A DNA stretch of 46,993 nucleotides from an uncultured beta proteobacterium (GTDB taxonomy: Bacteria; Pseudomonadota; Gammaproteobacteria; Burkholderiales; Burkholderiaceae_C), in assembly GCA_903828235.1 (NCBI GenBank), contig CAIKLM010000100.1:1-46993 (forward strand). The letters run 5' to 3'. This document shows positions 40,758 to 46,993 of this stretch, piece after piece. Position 1 is the stretch's first letter. Every line of letters begins with the position of its first letter. The notes below the pieces were generated by a model, which saw only the letters and a program-made list of their open reading frames with translations, ran no database searches and was not told the origin of the DNA. Made by a program: the position numbers and the translations under genes.

Positions 40758-41085
40758 CTTGCATGTTCATGATCTCGCTGTAGGCCTGCACGAGCCGGTT
40801 GCGCACCTGCACCGTGGCCTGGAAGCCGATCTGCGCCTTCTGCATGGCGACCATCGTTTCCTCGATGCTGACCCCGGGGTTGCCCAGCGTCACCTCGCGC
40901 TGAAGGCGGCTGGCCTCCATCTGCGCGCGGCTGACGTTCTGCAGCGCGCTGCTCATCGCGGCCTTGAAGCCGCCCTGCACGCCGGCAGCGCCGTCGGTGC
41001 CGCCCGCGGGCATGCCGTCCGGCCGCAGCCCGGCGCGGGCCACGGCGGCCTGGAAGTCGAAGGGTTTGATCCGCAGGTCGGTCAT
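40753..41085 (-). CDS. fliE: Flagellar hook-basal body protein FliE
   Basis: A 110-aa export-gate/rod junction protein. The C-terminal half (ASRLQREVTLGNPGVSIEETMVAMQKAQIGFQATVQVRNRLVQAYSEIMNMQV) is the conserved FliE helix pair. FliE connects the MS-ring to the proximal rod and is needed for export. It is transcribed alone and divergently from fliF with a 110-bp gap, as in enterobacteria. Confidence 0.94.
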   Translation of the reverse strand: MTDLRIKPFDFQAAVARAGLRPDGMPAGGTDGAAGVQGGFKAAMSSALQNVSRAQMEASRLQREVTLGNPGVSIEETMVAMQKAQIGFQATVQVRNRLVQAYSEIMNMQV

Positions 41086-41195
41086 CGTGGGCGGAACTTT
41101 AGGGATGCCACGCCACCCAGGCAGCGCGAAGAGCGCCGGCTTAGGCCTGTTGTTCCGGCTTCAGTTCCGGCCGCACCACGCCACCATGCGCAGCC
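41086..41195. promoter_or_regulatory. fliE-fliF divergent control region
   Basis: A perfect direct repeat GTTCCGGC (41152-41159 and 41164-41171), spaced 12 bp start to start, lies 25-45 bp before fliF. No clear sigma54 (GG-N10-GC) promoter is visible. It could be an activator site for the class II flagellar operon. Confidence 0.3.
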
Positions 41196-42899
41196 ATGGA
41201 CAACGCCGTCGTCACGGCCGCCCCGAACGCGGCCGTCCTCGCCTCACCCGCCCTGGGCAACCCGCCACCCCCCACGCTGGGCCAGCGCTGGGCCACGCTG
41301 CCGCGCGGCACGCAGTTCGGCGCCATCGTGGGGGTGCTGCTACTGGTGGGACTGCTGGTGGCGATGTCGTTCTCGGCCAAGGAATCGAACTACCGGCCGC
41401 TGTTCCCGCAGCTGTCCGACAAGGACGGCGGCGCCGTCATCGACCGCCTGACGCAGCTGAACGTGCCCTACCGCTTCGCCGAGGGCGGCAGCACGATCAT
41501 GGTGCCGGCCTCGCGCGTGCACGAGCTGCGCATGAAGCTGGCCCAGGAAGGCCTGCCCACGGGCGGGTCGGGCGCCGTGGCGGGCTACGAGCTGCTCGAC
41601 AAGAACAGCTTCGGCCAGACCCAGGTGCAGGAGCGCATGAAGATCCAGCGCGCCATCGAGGGCGAGCTGACGACGACCATCCAGTCGCTGGAATCGGTGA
41701 AGTCGGCGCGCGTGCACCTGGCGATGCCGGCGCAGAACGGCTTCTTCCGCGAGCAGCAGAAGCCCAGCGCCAGCGTGGTGCTGAGCCTGCACGCCGGCCG
41801 CACGCTGGACCGCGGCCAGGTGGCCGGCATCGTCAAGCTGGTCTCCGGCAGCGTGCCCGAGCTCTCGCCGAAGGCCGTGAGCGTGGTCGACAGCACCGGC
41901 GCCCTGCTGTCGGCCACCGGCGACGGCGAGATGCAGCCCGGCCTGGACTCGCAGCAGCAGCAGTACCGCCGCGACCTCGAGTCCACCCACCACCAGCGCA
42001 TCCTGGCGCTGCTGGAGCCGGTGGTGGGCCGCGACAACGTGCGCGCCACCGTCACCGCCGACCTCGACTTCTCGCAGGTGATGCAGACCTCCGAGGCCTA
42101 CGCGCCCAACCAGGGGGCCGACGCCCGCGTGGCCGTGCGCGAGCAGCGCAGCGAGGAAAGCAGCCAGCCGCAGGCCTCCACCGGCGGCGTGCCCGGCGCC
42201 ACCAGCAACCAGCCGCCCGTGCCGGCGCAGGCGCCTGTCAACGGGGCCGCGCAGGCCCTGGGCCCGCAGCAGCCGCCCGGCGGCGCCGGTGCGGCCACGC
42301 GGCGCGAGGCGGCCACGCGCTTCGAGGTCGACAAGACCACCACCGTGACGCGCCAGGCCATGGGCCAGGTGCGGCGCATCAATGCCGCCGTGGTGGTGAA
42401 CCACCGCACCAGCACCGATGCGCGCGGCCGCACGAGCACGCAGCCGCTGTCCGACAAGGAGCTGCAGGAACTCACCGCACTGGTGCAGCAGGGCATCGGC
42501 TTCAACGCCGACCGCGGCGACGTGGTGAAGGTCGTCAACGTGCCCTTCCGCACCGAGCCGACCCCCACGCCCGAGGCGACGCCGCTGTGGCAGCAGCCCT
42601 GGCTGCTGGACCTGCTGAAAACCGCCGCCGCGCCGTTCGCGCTGGCCCTGGTGGCGCTGGTGGTGGTGTTCAAGCTCATCAGGCCGGCGCTGGCGCAGAT
42701 GCTGGCGCCCCCGCCGCCCCCGCCGCCGGGCAGCCAGCTCGACGAGGTGGTGGGCGCCGATCCGCCCAAGCCCAGCCTGCCCGCGCTGGAGGAGCCGCAC
42801 TACGTCAGCAAGCTCGAGGCCGCCCGCGCCCTGGCGCAGCAAAACCCGGCGGCGGTGGCCAGCATCGTGCGCGCCTGGGTCAGCGGTGCCAAGACCTGA
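41196..42899 (+). CDS. fliF: Flagellar MS-ring protein FliF
   Basis: A 567-aa membrane protein with helices at residues ~43-63 (FGAIVGVLLLVGLLVAMSF) and ~470-490 (FALALVALVVVFKLI), flanking periplasmic ring-building domains (YRPLFPQLSDKDGGAVIDRL; YELLDKNSFGQTQVQERMKIQRAIEGEL; SVKSARVHLAMP). A long Gln/Pro/Ala-rich insert (residues ~318-370) and a proline run after the second helix are visible. The C-terminal tail (EAARALAQQNPAAVASIVRAWV) is the FliG-binding motif. FliF builds the basal-body ring that carries FliG. First gene of fliFGHIJK. Confidence 0.95.
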   Translation: MDNAVVTAAPNAAVLASPALGNPPPPTLGQRWATLPRGTQFGAIVGVLLLVGLLVAMSFSAKESNYRPLFPQLSDKDGGAVIDRLTQLNVPYRFAEGGSTIMVPASRVHELRMKLAQEGLPTGGSGAVAGYELLDKNSFGQTQVQERMKIQRAIEGELTTTIQSLESVKSARVHLAMPAQNGFFREQQKPSASVVLSLHAGRTLDRGQVAGIVKLVSGSVPELSPKAVSVVDSTGALLSATGDGEMQPGLDSQQQQYRRDLESTHHQRILALLEPVVGRDNVRATVTADLDFSQVMQTSEAYAPNQGADARVAVREQRSEESSQPQASTGGVPGATSNQPPVPAQAPVNGAAQALGPQQPPGGAGAATRREAATRFEVDKTTTVTRQAMGQVRRINAAVVVNHRTSTDARGRTSTQPLSDKELQELTALVQQGIGFNADRGDVVKVVNVPFRTEPTPTPEATPLWQQPWLLDLLKTAAAPFALALVALVVVFKLIRPALAQMLAPPPPPPPGSQLDEVVGADPPKPSLPALEEPHYVSKLEAARALAQQNPAAVASIVRAWVSGAKT

Positions 42900-42911
42900 C
42901 GGAACCCCAAC

Positions 42912-43925
42912 ATGGCATCGACCAACAACACCGACGACGAGGGCCTGGAGAACGCGGCGATCCTACTCATGAGCCTGGGCGAGGAGCAGGCCGCCGAGGT
43001 CTTCAAGCACCTGGCGCCCAAGGAGGTGCAGCGCCTGGGCGAGACGATCGCGCGGCTGCGGGCCATCCCGCGCGACCGCGTCGAGCGCGTCATCGACAGC
43101 TTCACGGAGCTGGCGGCCAAGGAGAGCATCCTGGTGGCCGACAGCAACGAGTACGTCAAGGCCGTGCTGCGCAAGGCCCTGGGCGAGGACAAGGCCAACC
43201 TGCTGATCGACCGCATCCTGCAGGGCTCGGACATCACCGGCATCGAGAGCCTGAAGTGGATGGATCCGTCCTCCGTGGCCGAGCTGCTGCGCAACGAGCA
43301 CCCGCAGATCGTGGCCGCCATCCTGGTGCACCTGGAGTTCGACCAGTGCGCCGACGTGCTGAAGCTGTTCACCGAGCGCCAGCGCAACGAGGTCATGGTG
43401 CGCATCGCCACGCTCGACGGCATCCAGCCCGCGGCGCTGCGCGACCTCAACGAGGTGATGAACAAGGTGCTGGCCGGCGGCGACCGCGGCAAGAAGAGCA
43501 GCCTGGGCGGCGTCAAGGCCGCGGCCGAGATCCTGAACATGATGGGCAACGTGGTCGAGACCAGCGTGCTCGACTTCGTGCGCGAGGCCGACACCGATCT
43601 GGCGCAGAAGATCATGGACAACATGTTCACCTTCGACGACGTCGAGAAGATCGACGACAAGGGCATCCAGGCCCTGATGAAGGAGGTGCAGTCCGAGAGC
43701 CTGGTGATCGCGCTGAAGGGCTCGACGCCGGCCCTGCGCGAGAAGATCTTCCGCAACATGAGCACCCGCGCCGCCGAGACGCTGCGCGAGGACCTCGAGA
43801 GCCGAGGCCCCGTGCGCCTGTCGGAGGTCGAGGCCGAGCAGAAGGAGATGCTGAAGATCATCCGCCGCCTCATTGACGAGGGCCAGATCGTGCTGGCCGG
43901 CAGCGGCGACGAGCAGTTCGTATGA
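42912..43925 (+). CDS. fliG: Flagellar motor switch protein FliG
   Basis: A 337-aa rotor protein of standard length. N-terminal domain binding FliF (ENAAILLMSLGEEQAAEVFKHL), middle domain with the EHPQ motif (LLRNEHPQIVAAILVHLE), and C-terminal torque-generating domain (DLAQKIMDNMFTFDDVEKIDDKGIQ) with the charged residues facing MotA. It starts 12 bp after fliF and its stop overlaps fliH (ATGA). In motility the neighbouring YcgR-type protein may act on it when c-di-GMP is high. Confidence 0.96.
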   Translation: MASTNNTDDEGLENAAILLMSLGEEQAAEVFKHLAPKEVQRLGETIARLRAIPRDRVERVIDSFTELAAKESILVADSNEYVKAVLRKALGEDKANLLIDRILQGSDITGIESLKWMDPSSVAELLRNEHPQIVAAILVHLEFDQCADVLKLFTERQRNEVMVRIATLDGIQPAALRDLNEVMNKVLAGGDRGKKSSLGGVKAAAEILNMMGNVVETSVLDFVREADTDLAQKIMDNMFTFDDVEKIDDKGIQALMKEVQSESLVIALKGSTPALREKIFRNMSTRAAETLREDLESRGPVRLSEVEAEQKEMLKIIRRLIDEGQIVLAGSGDEQFV

Positions 43926-44683
43926 GCCACAAGCCCGGCATCCGCAACGTACCGCCGCCGCCCAACAGCAAGGCCGGCACGCCCTACACCCGCTTCATCC
44001 CGCGCGAGGAACTCGGCGACTTCGCGAGCTGGACGCCCGGTGCCTTCGGCCCGCCGCCCGGCGCCGCAGGCGCCGCGGGCGCTGCGGGGCGAACCACGCC
44101 CGAACCCCCACCCGAGCCCACCGCCGCCGAGTGGCAGGCACGCATCGCCGCCGCCCGCCAGGCCGGCTACCAGGACGGCTACCGCGACGGCCTGGTCGCG
44201 CTCGAGGAGTTCAAGGCCAGCTTCGCGCAGCAGGCCACCGCACAGGTGGGCGCGCTGCTGGAGGCCTTCGACCGCCAGACCGAGCGGCTCGACACCCAGC
44301 TGGCCGATGCCGTGGCGCGCACCGCCCTGCAACTGGCGCAGCAGGTGCTGCGCCACGAGTTGGCCTCGAACCCCGCGCTGGTGGCCGACGTGGCCACCGA
44401 GGCCGTCAACGCCGTGCTGCTGTCGGCGCGGCACGTCGTCGTGCACGTGCACCCGCAGGACCTGCCGCTGGTGGCCGAGGGCGCCGCCGAGGCGCTGGAG
44501 GCCCGCGGCGCCCGCCTCGTGGCCGACGCCGGGCTGCAGCGCGGCGACGTCCGCGTGGACAGCGACGTCGGCCACACCGACGCCCGCGTCGAGACGCGCT
44601 GGGCGCAGGCGCTGGCGGCCCTGGGCATGGCCGCGCCCGCCGCGGCTGGCGAGGCCGGCGAGCCCGGCGAGGAGGCGCCATGA
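43922..44683 (+). CDS. fliH: Flagellar assembly protein FliH
   Basis: A 253-aa regulator of the export ATPase. The N-terminal half has [22 protein letters not shown], then a low-complexity Gly/Ala/Pro linker; [17 protein letters not shown] is the GxxxG-containing helix typical of FliH; the C-terminal domain ([32 protein letters not shown]) resembles V/F-ATPase peripheral stalk subunits. FliH dimers bind FliI and FliN. It overlaps fliG by four bases (ATGA). Confidence 0.92.
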   Translation: MSHKPGIRNVPPPPNSKAGTPYTRFIPREELGDFASWTPGAFGPPPGAAGAAGAAGRTTPEPPPEPTAAEWQARIAAARQAGYQDGYRDGLVALEEFKASFAQQATAQVGALLEAFDRQTERLDTQLADAVARTALQLAQQVLRHELASNPALVADVATEAVNAVLLSARHVVVHVHPQDLPLVAEGAAEALEARGARLVADAGLQRGDVRVDSDVGHTDARVETRWAQALAALGMAAPAAAGEAGEPGEEAP

Positions 44684-44745
44684 GCGCGCCGGGCCGCTCC
44701 CAAGCGCTCATCCCGGAGCGCTCAGTGCGGAGGGTAGTCCAGTGA
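44680..44745 (+). CDS. 21-codon micro-ORF linking fliH and fliI (candidate)
   Basis: ATG (44680-44682) overlaps the fliH stop as ATGA and its TGA (44743-44745) overlaps the fliI GTG as GTGA, forming a perfect relay. It encodes [20 protein letters not shown] plus Gln. Inside is a hairpin AGCGCTC / GAGCGCT with a 6-nt loop (about 44703-44722). The ORF may only keep ribosomes moving to fliI; it could be chance. Confidence 0.3.
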   Translation: MSAPGRSQALIPERSVRRVVQ

Positions 44746-46196
44746 GCGTCACGACCCTGCCCGAGCGCCTTCAGGCCCGCGCAGAGCGCTGGCAGCGCTG
44801 GGGCGCCGAGCTCGAGGCGCGTGCCGCGGTCCGCCCGCCGCTGGAGGTCGAGGGCCGGCTGCTCCGCGTCACCGGCCTGGTGATGGAGGCCTCTGGCGTG
44901 CGCGTGCCGATGGGCTCGGTGTGCGAAATCCACGCCGGCGACGGGCGCGAGCCGGTGCTGGCCGAGGTCGTGGGCTTCAACGGCGACCGCGCCTTCCTGA
45001 TGCCCAACGGCGAGGCCCACGGCCTGAGCAGCGGCGCGCGCGTGGTGCCGCGCGCCGTGCCGCAGGTGCCGCCGCGCTTCGGCAGCGTGGCCGACGAGGC
45101 CGCCGCCCACCCCTGGCGCCGCAGCGAGGACCGCAGCCTGCACCTGCCCATGGGCACGGGCCTGCTGGGCCGCGTCGTCGATTCGCACGGCCACCCGCTC
45201 GACCGCCAGGGCCCCCTGGCCGGCGTGCGCACCGAGCCGCTGGCCCGCCGGCCGATCAACGCCATGGACCGCGAGCCCGTGCGCCGCCCGCTGGACACCG
45301 GCGTGCGCGCCATCAACGCCCTGCTCACCGTGGGCCGCGGCCAGCGCCTGGGCCTGTTCGCCGGCACCGGCGTGGGCAAGAGCGTGCTGCTGGGCATGAT
45401 GGCGCGCTACACGGCGGCCGACGTCATCGTCGTCGGCCTGATCGGCGAGCGCGGCCGCGAGGTCAAGGAGTTCGTCGAGGACATCCTCGGCGACGACGGC
45501 CGCGCGCGCAGCGTGGTGGTGGCCGCCCCGGCCGACGCGCCGCCGCTGGTGCGGCTGCAGGGCGCGCACTACGCCACCGCCATTGCCGAGCACTTCCGCG
45601 ACCGCGGGCAGCACGTGCTGCTGCTGATGGACAGCCTCACGCGCTACTGCATGGCGCAGCGCGAGATCGCGCTGGCCATCGGCGAGCCGCCGGCCACCAA
45701 GGGCTACCCGCCCAGCGTGTTCGCCAAGCTGCCGGCGCTGGTGGAGCGCAGCGGCAACGGCGCCGGCGCCGGCTCGGGACAGGGCTCGATCACCGCGTTC
45801 TACACGGTGCTGTCGGAGGGCGATGACCAGCAGGACCCGGTGGCCGACGCGGCCCGCGGCATCCTCGACGGCCACATCGTGCTCAGCCGCGACCTCGCCG
45901 AGGCGGGGCACTTCCCCGCCATCGACGTGGAGCGCTCGGTCTCGCGCGTGATGACGGCCGTGGCCCCGCGCGAGCAGCAGGCCGCCGCACGCAAGGCACG
46001 CGCGCTGCTGTCGCGGCTGACGAAGGCTCGCGACCTCATCGCGCTGGGCGCCTACCAGCCGGGGCACGACGCCGAGCTCGACCTGGCCGTCAAGCTGCAG
46101 CCGCAGCTGTCGGCCCTGCTGCAGCAAGACATGCACGACCGCGCGCCCCTGGACATGAGCCGCGCGCAGCTGGCCAAGCTGCTGGGCGCGGGCTGA
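44742..46196 (+). CDS. fliI: Flagellum-specific ATPase FliI
   Basis: A 484-aa F1-beta-like ATPase powering flagellar protein export. Walker A is GTGVGKS (residues 208-214), followed by [15 protein letters not shown] and Walker [13 protein letters not shown]. The C-terminal region ([24 protein letters not shown] sequence) is standard. The start is GTG 44742, preceded by GGAGGG at 9 nt; the frame is open far upstream through fliH but only this start gives a normal length. Confidence 0.94.
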   Translation: MSVTTLPERLQARAERWQRWGAELEARAAVRPPLEVEGRLLRVTGLVMEASGVRVPMGSVCEIHAGDGREPVLAEVVGFNGDRAFLMPNGEAHGLSSGARVVPRAVPQVPPRFGSVADEAAAHPWRRSEDRSLHLPMGTGLLGRVVDSHGHPLDRQGPLAGVRTEPLARRPINAMDREPVRRPLDTGVRAINALLTVGRGQRLGLFAGTGVGKSVLLGMMARYTAADVIVVGLIGERGREVKEFVEDILGDDGRARSVVVAAPADAPPLVRLQGAHYATAIAEHFRDRGQHVLLLMDSLTRYCMAQREIALAIGEPPATKGYPPSVFAKLPALVERSGNGAGAGSGQGSITAFYTVLSEGDDQQDPVADAARGILDGHIVLSRDLAEAGHFPAIDVERSVSRVMTAVAPREQQAAARKARALLSRLTKARDLIALGAYQPGHDAELDLAVKLQPQLSALLQQDMHDRAPLDMSRAQLAKLLGAG

Positions 46197-46208
46197 CGAC
46201 GCGCACCC

Positions 46209-46664
46209 ATGAGCGGCGGCCTGGACACCTTGCGCGAACTGAGCGAACGCCAGCGCGACGCCGCGCGCGTGGCGCTCATGCAGGCCGAGGCGCTGAGCAA
46301 CCGCGCGATGGCCCAGCTCGAGCAGCTGCGCGCCTACGAGGCCGACTACCGCGGCCGCGCGCCGGGATCGGGCGGCGCGGCCGCGCCGATCGAGCTGCTG
46401 CGCTGCCACCAGGGCTTCATGGGTCGGCTCGAGCAGGCCCTGGCGCAGCAGCACGAGGCCGTGCGCCGCGCCGAGGCCGAGTTGCGGCGCCGCCGCGAGC
46501 TGCTGCAGCAGGCCGAGCTCAAGCTGGCGTCGGTGCAGAAGCTGCTGCAGCGCCGACAGGCCGAGCAGGGCCGCACCGAGGCAAGGCGCGACCAGCGCCA
46601 GACCGACGAGGCCGCGCTGCAGCGCCACCGCCGCGCCACCAACGGATACGGCGACCTGCCCTGA
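46209..46664 (+). CDS. fliJ: Flagellar export protein FliJ
   Basis: A 151-aa protein made of two long helices rich in Arg, Glu, Gln and Ala (LDTLRELSERQRDAARVALMQAEALSNRAMAQLEQLR; VRRAEAELRRRRELLQQAELKLASVQKLLQRRQAEQ), the coiled-coil FliJ layout analogous to the gamma stalk of F1. FliJ enters the FliI hexamer and contacts FlhA to use the proton-motive force. It starts 12 bp after fliI. Confidence 0.9.
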   Translation: MSGGLDTLRELSERQRDAARVALMQAEALSNRAMAQLEQLRAYEADYRGRAPGSGGAAAPIELLRCHQGFMGRLEQALAQQHEAVRRAEAELRRRRELLQQAELKLASVQKLLQRRQAEQGRTEARRDQRQTDEAALQRHRRATNGYGDLP

Positions 46665-46684
46665 GCCGACCCGACCGCACCGAC

Positions 46685-46993
46685 ATGAACCCGCTGCCCA
46701 GCCTCAACGCCCAGCCCGCCCTGCCCGCCGCCACGCGCCCGGCCGCCCCGGCTACGCCACCGCGGGGCGGCCCGGGCTTCGCGCAGGCCCTGGGCCGCGC
46801 CCGCGAGGGCACCCCCACGGCCCGGGACGAAGCGGCCGCGGCCGGGCGCGACGACGCCACGGCCACCGAGGAGGCCCGCGGGCGCAGGACCGACGACCCC
46901 CGGGGCGACGGCACCGGAGAGGTGTCGGCGGCCCCTGCGACACCCGCCGACGCCGGCGACGCGGCGCGCCCGCGCGCCCGGCCCGTCGCCGGC
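46685..46993 (+). CDS. fliK: Flagellar hook-length control protein FliK, N-terminal part (cut by window edge)
   Basis: An open frame from ATG 46685 to the right edge (103 codons). The visible part is low-complexity, rich in Ala, Pro, Thr, Asp and Arg (NPLPSLNAQPALPAATRP...), as expected for the disordered N-terminus of FliK, the molecular ruler that sets hook length. The conserved C-terminal switch domain is beyond the window, so the call depends on position after fliJ. Confidence 0.7.
   Translation, partial: MNPLPSLNAQPALPAATRPAAPATPPRGGPGFAQALGRAREGTPTARDEAAAAGRDDATATEEARGRRTDDPRGDGTGEVSAAPATPADAGDAARPRARPVAG

Noticed and set aside
41076..41102. Sigma28-like promoter TAAAGTTC-N11-ACCGACCT before fliE on the minus strand
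   Set aside because: The -10 would fall inside the fliE coding region and matches the consensus poorly; fliE is usually a class II gene.
1..46993. tRNA genes, CRISPR arrays, insertion sequences, integrases or phage genes
   Set aside because: No cloverleaf-like sequence, evenly spaced repeat array, transposase or integrase motif was found on reading both strands.

Overview
The window is a contiguous piece of a high-GC chromosome from a betaproteobacterium of the order Burkholderiales. The evidence is the ompA / gyrA / pheA-tyrA-aroA-cmk-rpsA-ihfB gene order, a fused aroA-cmk gene, OmpA with the N-terminal VDNW...GTNELCWRD module of this order, and very GC-rich codon use. A member of the Rubrivivax-Leptothrix type lineages seems plausible, but the sequence alone does not settle the genus. 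I see no tRNA, rRNA, CRISPR array, insertion sequence or phage gene.

Layout. (1) 1-12000 is housekeeping: divergent ompA (cut by the window edge) and gyrA, a DUF2059 protein, pheA, tyrA, the aroA-cmk fusion, rpsA, ihfB, lapA and lapB. The genes are tightly packed with several TGATG overlaps. serC, which often lies between gyrA and pheA in relatives, is absent. An AT-rich, consensus-like sigma70 promoter for rpsA lies inside the cmk part of the fusion. (2) 12037-14730 is an LPS-core pocket: waaC with a DUF4254 gene on the minus strand, divergent from a second GT9 heptosyltransferase. (3) 14938-23378 is mixed: a ComEA-like helix-hairpin-helix protein, a patatin-type phospholipase, dnaE, a PLP threonine-dehydratase-like enzyme, argE, a small membrane protein and a lipoprotein cytochrome c.

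(4) 23523-30597 looks like a sugar-modification island that ends right at the flagellin genes: a sugar C-methyltransferase, a GDP-mannose-4,6-dehydratase-like SDR whose catalytic Glu is replaced by Gln, a GT41 (HMW1C/SPINDLY-like) glycosyltransferase fused to an FkbM methyltransferase, and a TPR-GT41 (OGT-like) glycosyltransferase. The last gene is preceded by a 30-codon leader ORF whose ribosome-binding site is buried in a strong hairpin. The likely job is flagellin glycosylation; this is inference from position.

(5) 31063-36871 holds three flagellin genes (two of them a recent tandem duplication that includes promoter, long leader and terminator), fliD, fliS and fliT. Candidate sigma28 promoters with exact 11-nt spacing lie before flagellins 1 and 2, fliD and fliS; flagellin 3 has only a perfect -35. 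The flagellin leaders carry hairpins at or near their 5' ends, and one leader has an extra ~80-nt block with two more hairpins. (6) 36899-40607 interrupts the flagellar genes with a YcgR-type PilZ brake, two type IV pilin-like genes (pilE-like, fimT/gspH-like) and a sulfide-oxidation module: a persulfide dioxygenase-rhodanese fusion with a two-gene YeeE/YedE sulfur transporter. (7) 40753-46993 is the basal-body/export operon: fliE divergent from fliF-fliG-fliH-fliI-fliJ-fliK, with fliK cut by the right edge.

The most promising parts for new biology are the flagellin-linked GT41/FkbM/C-methyltransferase island with its RNA-gated glycosyltransferase, and the structured flagellin leaders.
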